Below, in pieces: positions 21,528-29,145 of a stretch of DNA of 64,000 nt. Position 1 is the first letter of the stretch, and each line of letters begins with the position of its first letter. The stretch covers positions 1 to 64,000 of the forward strand of contig JAFTXJ010000019.1 of NCBI GenBank assembly GCA_017461625.1, read 5' to 3'. Source of the stretch: Clostridia bacterium (GTDB lineage Bacteria; Bacillota; Clostridia; Oscillospirales; Acutalibacteraceae). Below the pieces are notes generated by a model that saw only the letters and a list, made by a program, of their open reading frames with translations, had not been told where the DNA came from and ran no database searches. A program made the translations under genes and the position numbers.

Positions 21528-22997
21528 ATGAAACTTTCAGAAATTCTCAGTGTTATTGAATATGATAATATAATTAAAAACGATATTGAAATTTGTGATA
21601 TTGTTTACGATTCGCGTAAAGCAACAGACGGTGTGATTTTTGTCTGCCTTTCAGGTCTTAAGTTAGACGGTCATGCTTTTGCTCAGAGTGCATATCAAAA
21701 CGGTGCCAGAGTATTCATTTGTGAAAAAGAAGTAGATTTACCTGATGATTCACAGATTTTTATTGTTAAAAACTCACGTGTTGTTCTTGGCGAAATTGCA
21801 GCCAAATTTTTCTCATACCCTGCTAAAGAACTAAAGGTTATAGGTATCACAGGAACAAAAGGCAAAACCACCGTAGCTCATCTTGTTCAGGGCATTCTTA
21901 ACGAAAACGGCATCCCTTGCGGAATTATCGGAACGGTTGGTGCGGAATTTGGCGGTAAAAAATATCCCACAAGCAACACAACCCCCGAATCCTACGAGCT
22001 TCACAAGCTTTTCAGAGCAATGCTTAATGAAGGCTGTAGGGCTGTTGCGTTAGAGGTTTCTTCTCTCGGTGTTAAGCACGGCAGAATTGACGGTATCCCT
22101 TTTGCCTGCGGAATTTTCACTAACCTTTCTCCCGACCATATCGGACCTCTTGAACACGACAGCTTTGAAGAATATGCATATTGGAAATCTGTTTTCTTTG
22201 AAAGATGTGAAACTGCGGTTATGAACTTTGATGATGCAGCTTACACAATAATGAAAGAAAAATGTAAATGTAAAATTATATCCTACGGTCTTGATGAAAG
22301 CTATGACATCAGTGCCAAAAACGTTCGCCCGCTTCGCACAAGAAATGAAATGGGCATAAACTTTGATTGCTCAGCTTTTAATAAAAATCTTAAAATCATC
22401 TCTCCTTTACCCGGTAACTTTAATGTGTATAACATCATGTCTGCAATCGGTGCTGTTATTTCAATCGGTTGCAGCATTGATAATGCTGTTGATGCACTCA
22501 GAAAAGTTCGTGTAAAAGGCAGAGCAGAAATCCTTGACATTGATGCCGATTATGACGTAATAATTGATTATGCACACAACGGACTCAGCCTTAAAAGTAT
22601 AATTGAAACACTTTACGCTTATAAAACAGGGCGAATTATCTGTGTGTTCGGTTCAGTTGGTGGCAGAACACAAGAACGAAGACGTGAAATGGGCCTTGTT
22701 GCGGGAAGTATGTGTGACTTATGTGTTCTTACCTCTGATAACCCTGATTTTGAAGAGCCTATGAGTGTTATAAATGATATTGCAAAAGCTGTGGAAGAAG
22801 TTAACGGCAATTATATTTGTGAGCCTGATAGAAAAAAAGCTATTGAAAAAGCATTGAGTATTTCAAAAAATAATGATATAATCCTTCTTGCGGGCAAAGG
22901 TCACGAAGAATATCAGCTTATTGAAGGCGTAAAAGTTCCTTTTTCCGAAAAAGAATGTGTCAGCGATTATATACGGAGGTTAAGCACAAATGCTTGA
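21528..22997 (+). CDS. MurE-family UDP-MurNAc-tripeptide ligase
   Basis: Mur ligase adding the third residue to the peptidoglycan stem. Substrate domain with IVYDSRKATDGVIFVCL, ATP loop GITGTKGKTTVAHL near residue 110, NTTPES, and NLSPDHIGPLEHDSFEEYAYWK. The site that is DNPR in meso-DAP enzymes reads DNPD here (LTSDNPDFEEP), so its amino-acid substrate is uncertain. Start ATG 21528 follows TCAGGAG; the frame is open 135 bases earlier without a site. 489 aa. It overlaps the FemAB gene by 8 bases. It may be a second, specialised MurE rather than the housekeeping enzyme. Confidence 0.88.
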   Translation: MKLSEILSVIEYDNIIKNDIEICDIVYDSRKATDGVIFVCLSGLKLDGHAFAQSAYQNGARVFICEKEVDLPDDSQIFIVKNSRVVLGEIAAKFFSYPAKELKVIGITGTKGKTTVAHLVQGILNENGIPCGIIGTVGAEFGGKKYPTSNTTPESYELHKLFRAMLNEGCRAVALEVSSLGVKHGRIDGIPFACGIFTNLSPDHIGPLEHDSFEEYAYWKSVFFERCETAVMNFDDAAYTIMKEKCKCKIISYGLDESYDISAKNVRPLRTRNEMGINFDCSAFNKNLKIISPLPGNFNVYNIMSAIGAVISIGCSIDNAVDALRKVRVKGRAEILDIDADYDVIIDYAHNGLSLKSIIETLYAYKTGRIICVFGSVGGRTQERRREMGLVAGSMCDLCVLTSDNPDFEEPMSVINDIAKAVEEVNGNYICEPDRKKAIEKALSISKNNDIILLAGKGHEEYQLIEGVKVPFSEKECVSDYIRRLSTNA

Positions 22998-24330
22998 ATT
23001 CAGACAAGAAAACAACCTTCAGGAATACGACGAATTTATAAATGGGCACAAAGGTTCATTTATTCAATGTTCACGTTGGCCTGAGATTAAAACCGCTTGG
23101 AAACCCTATTTTTTCTCAGGCTTTGAAAACGGCAAACGAGTTTTTGCCTGCCTTGTTCTTGAGAGGAATCTTTCTGTTTGCGGTAAAATCTGGTACATTC
23201 CGGACGGTCCTGTTACTGACTATACAAGACCCGATATAATTAAGGAGTTTACAAAATTCATTAAAGGCGAATTGAAAAAGCACAATGCCACCGCTTTGCT
23301 CACGGATCCGCATATTCCTTTAAGAATCAATAATGTTGAAACCGAGCAAGGGCTTGCAGTTCATAAAATGTTTATTGATGCCGGTTATGAACTGAATCAT
23401 GATGCTGCCCGTTATATTTACAAAGCTCCCATTCAGTATATGATTGACCTGAAAGATGATAACGGTAAGATGCTGACAGCAAAAGAGCTTTTGAAAAAAT
23501 GTGAAAAAGGTGTCAGATATTCGGTAAGAGTTGGTGAATCACGAGGATTAGTCAGCCGTTGTGTTAATATTAGCGATGTTGAAAAAGATCCGTTATTGCT
23601 TGAAGATTTTGCAACGGTTATGCGTTCAACTTCAGAGCGTGACAGCTTTATAGAAAAAAACACTGCATACATCAAAAAGCTTATGACAGTTTTTCACGAT
23701 TGTATGGATCTTACTCTTGTTTATTATGACAAGAATGCTGACAAGAAGTTTGAAGATGACAGGCAGATTCAACTTGCAAAAAATCTTGAAAAAATAGAAA
23801 CTGCTAAAGAAAGTGTAAAAAATCGTTTGAATAATGAAAACGAAACTATTCTTCAGCAAAGCAAGAATTATAAGCTCCGCACCGAAATTGCAAACGAGTT
23901 TTCCAAGGAAGATAAATTTGTTGTTGCAGGCGGTCTTACAATTCGTTACGGCGGAGTTGCAAGCTGTATGTTTGGCGGAAGCATTGATGTTTTAAGGAAT
24001 GAAACACGCCCAAGCCATTTTGTTAATTATCTGCGTCTTTGTCAAAGCATTGATAGTGGGTGTGACTATCACGATTTGGGCTATGTTCTTGTTGACAACC
24101 TGAACATTCCTGCCGACAAAACTCAGCCTTTAGGTGAACTCACTCCGAAAGCGAACTTTGTGGGCATCAATTCATTCAAAGCCAGCCTTGGCGCAGATTT
24201 GTATCAGTTTGCAGGTGAATACGTTTTAATTAACAACAAACTTCGATATAACATTTATGATAAGCTTGTTCCGGCAGTTAAAAAAGTTAAAGTTAAGCTT
24301 TTAAAAGCTTTGCGTGCAAGCAAAAACTGA
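22990..24330 (+). CDS. FemAB-family peptidoglycan interpeptide aminoacyltransferase
   Basis: GNAT-fold FemX/FemAB protein that adds aminoacyl-tRNA residues to the lipid II stem peptide. Seen: the N-terminal subdomain with SFIQCSRWPEIK and IWYIPDGPVTDYTRPDII. A charged helical arm, about residues 255-300, forms the coiled coil characteristic of FemA. The second GNAT half contains GGLTIRYGGVASCMFGGS. 446 aa. Coupled to the MurE-like gene (8-base overlap), so the pair may build a distinct branched stem peptide; the added residue cannot be told from sequence. Confidence 0.88.
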   Translation: MLEFRQENNLQEYDEFINGHKGSFIQCSRWPEIKTAWKPYFFSGFENGKRVFACLVLERNLSVCGKIWYIPDGPVTDYTRPDIIKEFTKFIKGELKKHNATALLTDPHIPLRINNVETEQGLAVHKMFIDAGYELNHDAARYIYKAPIQYMIDLKDDNGKMLTAKELLKKCEKGVRYSVRVGESRGLVSRCVNISDVEKDPLLLEDFATVMRSTSERDSFIEKNTAYIKKLMTVFHDCMDLTLVYYDKNADKKFEDDRQIQLAKNLEKIETAKESVKNRLNNENETILQQSKNYKLRTEIANEFSKEDKFVVAGGLTIRYGGVASCMFGGSIDVLRNETRPSHFVNYLRLCQSIDSGCDYHDLGYVLVDNLNIPADKTQPLGELTPKANFVGINSFKASLGADLYQFAGEYVLINNKLRYNIYDKLVPAVKKVKVKLLKALRASKN

Positions 24331-24342
24331 GGAGGATATTTT

Positions 24343-25470
24343 ATGAAAGATTTTGAATTTGATACCAGCGAGCTTCTCTCTAATCTTGATAAGCTAAAAG
24401 CTAAATATTCTTTTAACTTTGATGACGAAGAGGAAACTGCTCCTGAAATCAAAAATGAACCGTCACCTGAAATTACAGATGAGCCTGTGATTCCGGAAGC
24501 GGTGGAAAAACCGACGGAAACAGACACCACATTTGTTGATGTTTCGGCTGTTAAAGATGAGCCTGCTGAAGAAAAGACTGCCGAACAGGATATTGCTGTT
24601 GCAAAAGAAGAGCCTGACGTATCAGATATGTCTTGGTTAATAGATAGTGACGAGCCTGCTGATGAACCCGAGCAGCAGGATGAAGAGCCTGTGACGGTTG
24701 CTTTTGAAGAGCCTGAAATTGAAATTCAGGAAGAGCCTGTAGAAGTTGAGCCGATAGTTGAAAAAGAGCCTGAACAAGCAGAACCGGAAGTTGCCTGGTA
24801 TTTGACAATGGATGAAAGCGAAACCGCTGAAGAAGAAAATGAAGAAATTGAGCCTGAACAGGAACAGCCCGAGATTCCTGTGGTTTTTGAAGATATTTCT
24901 TCGGGCGACGAGGTTGAGGGAAATGTTGAAGCTCCAATCGTTGCAGAGTCTACCGTTGATGTTGAGGAAGAGGATGATGACTTTGCAGACCTTGACGATG
25001 ACCTTGTTGTAATCAGACATGATGCCACGGAAAACGCTGAAAAGAAGGAAGAAGTATCTCCTTTCTATGCTGCTTTTATGGAAAATTCTGAACCGAACAA
25101 CCAGAAGGCAAAGGCACCAAAGGCTGTTAAATCACCAAAACCTGCCAAGCCTGTTAGGGAACCGAAAGAACCCAAAGTAAAAAAAGAAAAACAGCCTAAA
25201 GATAAAAAGCCTCGCAAGAAGCTTGTGCTCAACATAGTGGTTGCAGCGGTGCTGGTTGTTGCTTTGTGGGCTTGTGTTTTTGTAACAGATGTTGTTATGG
25301 TAAGTAATTGGTCTGCTCCGATTTTCTGTGCTGAGAGTGAATCTTATGCAGACGGAAGCAAAACCTATACCGGTATTTTTTATCAGATTCAGGTAAGTGT
25401 TAACGAAGATGGCTCTATTGAGCGTGTAAGCCTTCCTTGGTTTGCAAAAGGACCTAACGGCGATAAATAA
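24343..25470 (+). CDS. Single-pass membrane protein with long Glu/Pro-rich acidic domain
   Basis: Unrecognised. Residues ~25-235 are very acidic and Pro-rich with repeated EEP/DEP units. Residues ~250-300 turn abruptly basic (repeated KPxKP and PKEPKVKKE). One hydrophobic helix follows (LVLNIVVAAVLVVALWACVFV), then a short outside domain of ~55 residues ending FAKGPNGDK. The charge layout predicts a disordered cytoplasmic tail and an extracytoplasmic C-terminus. It lies 12 bases after the FemAB gene with a GAGGAGG site and shares its terminator, so a role in envelope assembly is plausible but not demonstrated. Confidence 0.75.
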   Translation: MKDFEFDTSELLSNLDKLKAKYSFNFDDEEETAPEIKNEPSPEITDEPVIPEAVEKPTETDTTFVDVSAVKDEPAEEKTAEQDIAVAKEEPDVSDMSWLIDSDEPADEPEQQDEEPVTVAFEEPEIEIQEEPVEVEPIVEKEPEQAEPEVAWYLTMDESETAEEENEEIEPEQEQPEIPVVFEDISSGDEVEGNVEAPIVAESTVDVEEEDDDFADLDDDLVVIRHDATENAEKKEEVSPFYAAFMENSEPNNQKAKAPKAVKSPKPAKPVREPKEPKVKKEKQPKDKKPRKKLVLNIVVAAVLVVALWACVFVTDVVMVSNWSAPIFCAESESYADGSKTYTGIFYQIQVSVNEDGSIERVSLPWFAKGPNGDK

Positions 25471-25477
25471 TCAACCG

Positions 25478-25509
25478 ACCCGACTTGCTTTGTGTAAGTC
25501 GGGTATTTT
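25478..25509 (+). terminator. Terminator of the murE-like/femAB operon
   Basis: ACCCGACTT (25478-25486) pairs perfectly with AAGTCGGGT (25496-25504), followed by ATTTTTATT. Confidence 0.88.
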
Positions 25510-25515
25510 TATTCA

Positions 25516-25544
25516 TTGACAATTTAAGTTTGTATTGCTACAAT
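25516..25544 (+). promoter_or_regulatory. Sigma-70 promoter for the isomerase-ThuA operon
   Basis: TTGACA (25516-25521), 17-base spacer, TACAAT (25539-25544), 29 bases before the start codon. Confidence 0.8.
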
Positions 25545-25573
25545 AAAAATAACCTTAAAGAAAGGATGATTTT

Positions 25574-26398
25574 ATGAAACTTGGTATTATTAATGGCTGG
25601 AGCGAAGGCTGCATTAAATATGTCAGCGAAAAAGGTCTTGATGCAGTTGAATTTTGCGTCAATGATAGATATGACTCTGCAGAATTTCTTGCTCAGGCTG
25701 AAGCAATAAAAGGTTACAGTGAAAAATATAATGTATCTGTCGGTTCAATCGGCCGTTGGGGTATGACTCGAATTGACGAAAACGGAAAGGTTATTCCCGA
25801 AGCATTGCAGCATGACAAAAACATTATCACTGCAGCATCAATTATCGGCTGCCCCATTTATAACTGCGGTGTAAACTATACAGAAAGCTTAAGCTTTTTT
25901 GAAAACTGTCAGATTGCCATTGACTATTTTAAAACTCTTGTTGAGTTCGGCAAAGAAAAAGGCGTTAAAATTGCTACATACAACTGCGATTGGGAAAATT
26001 TTGTTATCCAGCCAAAAGCTTGGGAGCCGATTCTTTCAGCGGTTCCTGAATTGGGTATAAAATATGACCCCACTCACTGTATGAGCCGTGACGGCGATTA
26101 TTTGGTAGAAATGCGTGACTGGGCTCACAGATTTTATCACTTCCATCTTAAGGGAAGAGTTGAAATTGAAAACGACAGCTATGATGATGCACCTGCAGGG
26201 CTTGATATGATTAAGTGGCCTGCCGTTATGGATATTCTTTACACCAAGGATTATGACGGTATGCTTTCTATTGAGCCGCACTCTCATTATTGGGAAGGTA
26301 AAAAAGGTCAGTGGGGTATTGATTTTACAATCAATTATTTCAAGCCTTTTATTATGCCTGAAAACTATGAATTTGACGATAACCCATATATGCCGTAA
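25574..26398 (+). CDS. Sugar phosphate isomerase/epimerase (xylose isomerase-like TIM barrel)
   Basis: AP-endonuclease-2/xylose isomerase-like barrel. It begins MKLGIINGWSEGCIKYVSEKG. Metal-ligand type residues appear in IKYDPTHCMSRDGDY, FYHFHLKGRVE and LSIEPHSHYWEGKKGQWG. 274 aa. The substrate is not predictable. The partner gene 13 bases downstream encodes a ThuA-like protein, a pairing typical of sugar-derivative catabolism (inositol, trehalose or keto-sugar routes), and both share one promoter. Confidence 0.85.
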   Translation: MKLGIINGWSEGCIKYVSEKGLDAVEFCVNDRYDSAEFLAQAEAIKGYSEKYNVSVGSIGRWGMTRIDENGKVIPEALQHDKNIITAASIIGCPIYNCGVNYTESLSFFENCQIAIDYFKTLVEFGKEKGVKIATYNCDWENFVIQPKAWEPILSAVPELGIKYDPTHCMSRDGDYLVEMRDWAHRFYHFHLKGRVEIENDSYDDAPAGLDMIKWPAVMDILYTKDYDGMLSIEPHSHYWEGKKGQWGIDFTINYFKPFIMPENYEFDDNPYMP

Positions 26399-26411
26399 GG
26401 AGATTTGAATT

Positions 26412-27158
26412 ATGATTAATGTTACAATATGGAATGAAGACTCAATTACAGCCACTCACGAAGATGTGCTTAAAGTTTATCCCGAAGGACTTAACGGTGC
26501 ACTTGCTGAGTTTTTGGGCAAAAATGAAAACATGAATGTCAGAACGGCAAATCTTGATGAGCCTGAGTGTGGACTTTCTGATGAAATTCTTGAAAGCACG
26601 GATGTTCTTCTTTGGTGGGGTCACGGTAAGCATCATCTTGTACCTGACGAGCTTGTTAAAAAAATCCATAACCGTGTTCTTCGTGGTATGGGTATGGTGT
26701 TTTTACACTCAGCTCATTTCTCAAAGCCCTTCCAGAGCCTTATGGGTACAACCTGCTCACTTAAATGGCGTGACGGTGACAGAGAAAGGCTCTGGACAAT
26801 TCTCCCGAATCATCCCATTGCAAAAGGTTTGCCTGAATATTTTGAGCTTGAAGAAGAAGAGATGTACGGTGAAAGGTTTGATATTCCTCAGCCCGATGAG
26901 CTTATTTTCTTAGGTTGGTTCTCAGGTGGCGAGGTTTTCCGTTCAGGCTGTGTATGGTACAGAGGTCTCGGTAAGGTATTTTATTTCCAGCCGGGTCACG
27001 AAACTAACCCTACATACCTCAACGAAAACATTCAGAAGGTTATTACAAATGCTGTTAACTGGCTTGCACCTGAAGAAGTGGTTAAAGAAATTGAATGCCC
27101 CTTTGCAGAGCCTGTTGAAGCAAGTTGGAATGAACGACACCCGAATCATAAAATTTAA
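26412..27158 (+). CDS. ThuA-like (trehalose utilisation) domain protein
   Basis: Class I glutamine amidotransferase-like fold of the ThuA family: VTIWNEDS at the N-terminus, DVLLWWGHGKHHLV, GMGMVFLHSAHFSKPF, then NHPIAKGLPEYFELEEEEMYGERFD. No catalytic Cys at the usual elbow, as in ThuA. 248 aa. It acts in cytosolic sugar metabolism, perhaps on 3-keto sugars made by an oxidoreductase encoded elsewhere. Translated with the preceding isomerase (13-base gap, AAGGAG site). Confidence 0.85.
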   Translation: MINVTIWNEDSITATHEDVLKVYPEGLNGALAEFLGKNENMNVRTANLDEPECGLSDEILESTDVLLWWGHGKHHLVPDELVKKIHNRVLRGMGMVFLHSAHFSKPFQSLMGTTCSLKWRDGDRERLWTILPNHPIAKGLPEYFELEEEEMYGERFDIPQPDELIFLGWFSGGEVFRSGCVWYRGLGKVFYFQPGHETNPTYLNENIQKVITNAVNWLAPEEVVKEIECPFAEPVEASWNERHPNHKI

Positions 27159-27179
27159 GCATAACTTCCACTAATTTTG

Positions 27180-27220
27180 CACACCTTTGTACATTTTGCA
27201 TAAAGGTGTGTTTGCTTTTT
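27180..27220 (+). terminator. Terminator after ThuA-like gene
   Basis: CACACCTTT (27180-27188) pairs perfectly with AAAGGTGTG (27202-27210), followed by a T-rich tail. Confidence 0.85.
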
Positions 27221-27235
27221 CGTATATTCAGAGAA

Positions 27236-27263
27236 TAGACATTTTGTGAATTTATGCTATAAT
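27236..27263 (+). promoter_or_regulatory. Promoter of the leader-peptide/small-protein transcript
   Basis: TAGACA (27236-27241), 16-base spacer, TATAAT (27258-27263), 32 bases before the 17-residue reading frame. Confidence 0.7.
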
Positions 27264-27294
27264 ATAGATGAAATCAACGAAGGAGGTTTTTGAA

Positions 27295-27348
27295 ATGAGA
27301 AACTTAATTAAATTCAAAGGCCGCTGGGTGAACGATAAGACAATTTGA
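27295..27348 (+). CDS. 17-residue leader peptide (candidate)
   Basis: ATG 27295 to TGA 27348 encodes MRNLIKFKGRWVNDKTI, preceded by the near-perfect site GAAGGAGG 7 bases upstream. Too short for an enzyme and not hydrophobic like type I toxins. Its codons GGGTG (27326-27330) can pair with CACCC (27372-27376) downstream, which is the layout of a translated regulatory leader. No homologue recognised. Confidence 0.5.
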   Translation: MRNLIKFKGRWVNDKTI

Positions 27349-27420
27349 GCAAGCGGGCAACCGCTAACAAACACCCAAGTAGGCGGAATCTTAAATGAAT
27401 ATATTTAGGAGCTGGGTGTT
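27319..27420 (+). promoter_or_regulatory. Alternative-hairpin leader before the 67-residue gene
   Basis: Three arms compete. CCGC-T-GGGTG (27321-27330, inside the leader peptide) can pair with CACCC...GCGG (27372-27386). The same AACACCC (27370-27376) can instead pair perfectly with GGGTGTT (27414-27420), directly between the AGGAG site and the ATG at 27421. A separate hairpin AGCGG-GCAA-CCGCT (27352-27365) has a GNRA tetraloop. This is the geometry of translational attenuation; function is inferred. Confidence 0.45.
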
Positions 27421-27624
27421 ATGTCAAAAATTGTCATCAGAAATAAAGCCTCAAAAGAAATAGGCTATATCAGAACTGACAGCAAAGGTAAGCAGACGGC
27501 TTACAACAATAGGAATGAAAAGATAGGCTGTTTTGACCCAAAGTTAAATCAAACCAAAAATCATAGCGGAAGGGTCATCGGTCACGGTAACTTGTTAGCA
27601 AGTTTGATTTTGATAGCTTCGTAG
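27421..27624 (+). CDS. Small 67-residue protein, Gly/Asn beta-rich
   Basis: Begins MSKIVIRNKASKEIGYIR and has a repeated short-strand/turn look: GYIRTDSKGK, NNRNEKIGCFDPKLNQT, NHSGRVIGHGNLLASLI. It resembles small beta proteins of the 'beta flower' kind, but I cannot assign a family with confidence. TTAGGAG lies 9 bases upstream. No signal peptide or membrane span. It stands alone between two terminators behind a structured leader, so it is probably an independently regulated small protein. Confidence 0.6.
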   Translation: MSKIVIRNKASKEIGYIRTDSKGKQTAYNNRNEKIGCFDPKLNQTKNHSGRVIGHGNLLASLILIAS

Positions 27625-27664
27625 TTCTGACCGCCACACAATTTAATAATTTTAATATATAAAC

Positions 27665-27692
27665 AAGAGCCGCTTTCGGGTGGCTCTTTTTG
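27665..27692 (+). terminator. Terminator after the 67-residue gene
   Basis: AAGAGCCGC pairs with GTGGCTCTT (27680-27688) around TTTCGG, then TTTTGG. Confidence 0.85.
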
Positions 27693-27727
27693 GTGAGTAT
27701 AAAAAAGAAAGGTTTTGAACTATAACT

Positions 27728-28504
27728 ATGGTTAAATTTCTTACTGTAACAGATCTTCACTATTGCGACCGAGATGTTGAGGGAGCCGAAAGGCGAAATT
27801 GCCGTTCTCCTTTTAAGCTGAAAAACATTATGAAAGACCACCTTGACGGTTGCGATTTCATTGTTGACCTGGGTGACACAGCCGACCAGCTTGAAGGCTA
27901 TGGCGACCAGGAAACATTTATGAAAGAAATTTCAGAAATTCTTCACTCAGGCGGTGTTCCTGCCCGCTGCTTAATCGGCAATCACGATACTTCTTTACAT
28001 AAAGATAAAATTACCAAAATTCTCGGTATGCCCCACAGGTACTACACATTTGATACAGAAGAATTTACATTCATTGTGCTTGACGGCAATATGAATGACC
28101 CCGGGATTCCATACCCTGAAAAAGAAATTTTCTGGCCTGTTACCTGGCTTGACCCGGAGCAAATCAAGTGGCTTGAAAAGACTGTTGATGAAGCAACAAA
28201 GCCTGTTATAGTGCTTTGCCATGAGCTGTTTTTGCTTGAAAAATACGAGAACGACGATGACCTTATTTTAAGAAATCGCGATGAAGCAGTAAGAATTTTT
28301 GAAAAGAGTGACAAAGTTAAGCTTGTTATTTCGGGCCATTGGCATTTTGGCGATTATGTTTGCCACAATAACATTCACTATGTTGCTTTGCAGGCACTTT
28401 GCCTTCATGAAGAAGAAACCTGCTCTGTTATCACCCTTGACGGCAACAAAGCAAAAATTGAAGGCTTTGGTTATCAGAAATCATACGAATTAGATTTAAG
28501 ATAA
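27728..28504 (+). CDS. Calcineurin-like metallophosphoesterase
   Basis: Binuclear-metal phosphoesterase with the five-block signature: LTVTDLHYCDRD, VDLGDTADQ, LIGNHDTS, VLCHELF and ISGHWHFGD. 258 aa, cytosolic, no signal peptide. Substrate unknown (cyclic nucleotide, dinucleotide or phosphosugar are all seen in the family). It stands alone with its own terminator hairpin, which overlaps the ribosome site of the next gene. Confidence 0.88.
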   Translation: MVKFLTVTDLHYCDRDVEGAERRNCRSPFKLKNIMKDHLDGCDFIVDLGDTADQLEGYGDQETFMKEISEILHSGGVPARCLIGNHDTSLHKDKITKILGMPHRYYTFDTEEFTFIVLDGNMNDPGIPYPEKEIFWPVTWLDPEQIKWLEKTVDEATKPVIVLCHELFLLEKYENDDDLILRNRDEAVRIFEKSDKVKLVISGHWHFGDYVCHNNIHYVALQALCLHEEETCSVITLDGNKAKIEGFGYQKSYELDLR

Positions 28505-28508
28505 TAAT

Positions 28509-28556
28509 AACTCCCGATTTTCAGGATATAATATCTGTGAAATCGGGAGTTGATTT
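28509..28556 (+). terminator. Terminator overlapping the ACP ribosome-binding site
   Basis: AACTCCCGATTT (28509-28520) pairs perfectly over 12 bp with AAATCGGGAGTT (28540-28551), followed by GATTTATTTG. The right arm contains GGGAG (28545-28549), the apparent ribosome site for the acyl carrier protein, so the hairpin would mask it in read-through RNA. Confidence 0.8.
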
Positions 28557-28558
28557 AT

Positions 28559-28780
28559 TTGATTAAAAAAATAGAAAAAATAATTAAAGACAATATTGAA
28601 ATTGATGATTTAAAGATTGACATGTCTACCTCGTTCAGAGAAGACTTGGGGCTTGACTCTTTTGAAATGTCTCAGCTTCTTTGCAGCCTTGAAGATGAGA
28701 TGAATATAGACCTCAAAGACTCGGAAATTTTAAAAATTGATACGGTTGCTGACCTCATCAACGTAATTGAAAAAAATTGA
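28559..28780 (+). CDS. Acyl carrier protein
   Basis: Four-helix carrier with the phosphopantetheine Ser in DLGLDSFEMSQLL (residue ~35). 73 aa. I prefer TTG 28559, nine bases after GGGAG; TTG 28550 is too close to that site. It lacks neighbouring fatty-acid synthase genes and is separate from the AMP-forming ligase at 31.7 kb, so it may be a specialised rather than the housekeeping ACP. A -10-like GATATAAT inside the hairpin loop (28525-28532) could give it its own start of transcription. Confidence 0.85.
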   Translation: MIKKIEKIIKDNIEIDDLKIDMSTSFREDLGLDSFEMSQLLCSLEDEMNIDLKDSEILKIDTVADLINVIEKN

Positions 28781-28883
28781 AGGTATGCTAGTGGCAAAGA
28801 TCTTCCTTCGTCAGATGGTGCTAATAAATAGTCATAATTCTTAATAAATCATTATTCACGAAAGCAGAAGCCTATTTAAGGTA

Positions 28884-28912
28884 TTGAAATTTACTTGAAC
28901 TAATGGTATAAT
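28884..28912 (+). promoter_or_regulatory. Strong sigma-70 promoter for the structured element
   Basis: TTGAAA (28884-28889), exactly 17 bases, TATAAT (28907-28912). Predicted transcription start is about 28919, which is precisely the first base of the inverted-repeat element. The stretch 28781-28883 holds nothing else recognisable. Confidence 0.78.
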
Positions 28913-28918
28913 GACTAG

Positions 28919-29076
28919 GCCAAACTAACTTAATATGTGTGAAATCGGGTGTGATTTGTCTTTTATAGGATAAACATATCCTTTTTAAACCACAATAGTA
29001 CTATTGAATTTGATAAAAATGCAAATTCTGTCAGTGCTGTTGTGGTTACACCCATTTCACATTGAGTTAGTTTGGC
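28919..29076 (+). ncRNA. 158-nt highly self-complementary element (structured RNA or MITE)
   Basis: The outer arms GCCAAACTAAC (28919-28929) and GTTAGTTTGGC (29066-29076) pair perfectly, continued inward by GTGAAAT/ATTTCAC and GGGTGT/ACACCC. Inside are the hairpin AGGATA-AACA-TATCCT and a long hairpin of AACCACAA/TTGTGGTT, AGTACT/AGTGCT and GAATTTG/CAAATTC. Nearly every base is paired. It begins at the predicted start of transcription and is followed by a terminator, suggesting an RNA. The possible 5-base duplication GACTA on both sides (28913 and 29077) instead suggests a small transposable element. Confidence 0.5.
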
Positions 29077-29100
29077 GACTATCGGAGTTTGCGTTTTTTG

Positions 29101-29128
29101 TGCGCTGGCTTCGGTTGGCGCATTTTTT
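29101..29128 (+). terminator. Intrinsic terminator/attenuator before the membrane gene
   Basis: TGCGCTGGC (29101-29109), TTCG tetraloop, GTTGGCGCA (29114-29122), then six T. It ends only 17 bases before the start codon at 29146, so it must be read through or disrupted for expression of that gene. Confidence 0.85.
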
Positions 29129-29145
29129 GTGTAAGGAGAAAAAAT

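Noticed and set aside
24551..25028. Several overlapping minus-strand frames under the acidic protein
   Set aside because: They arise from the biased Glu/Pro codon repeats of the sense gene.
27295..27348. Type I toxin peptide
   Set aside because: The 17-residue product is polar and basic with no hydrophobic helix, unlike known membrane toxins, and no antisense RNA promoter is evident.
28913..29082. Definite transposon call for the 158-nt element based on GACTA duplication
   Set aside because: Five matching bases can occur by chance, and the exact fit to a promoter start and terminator makes an RNA equally likely; left open rather than called a mobile element.
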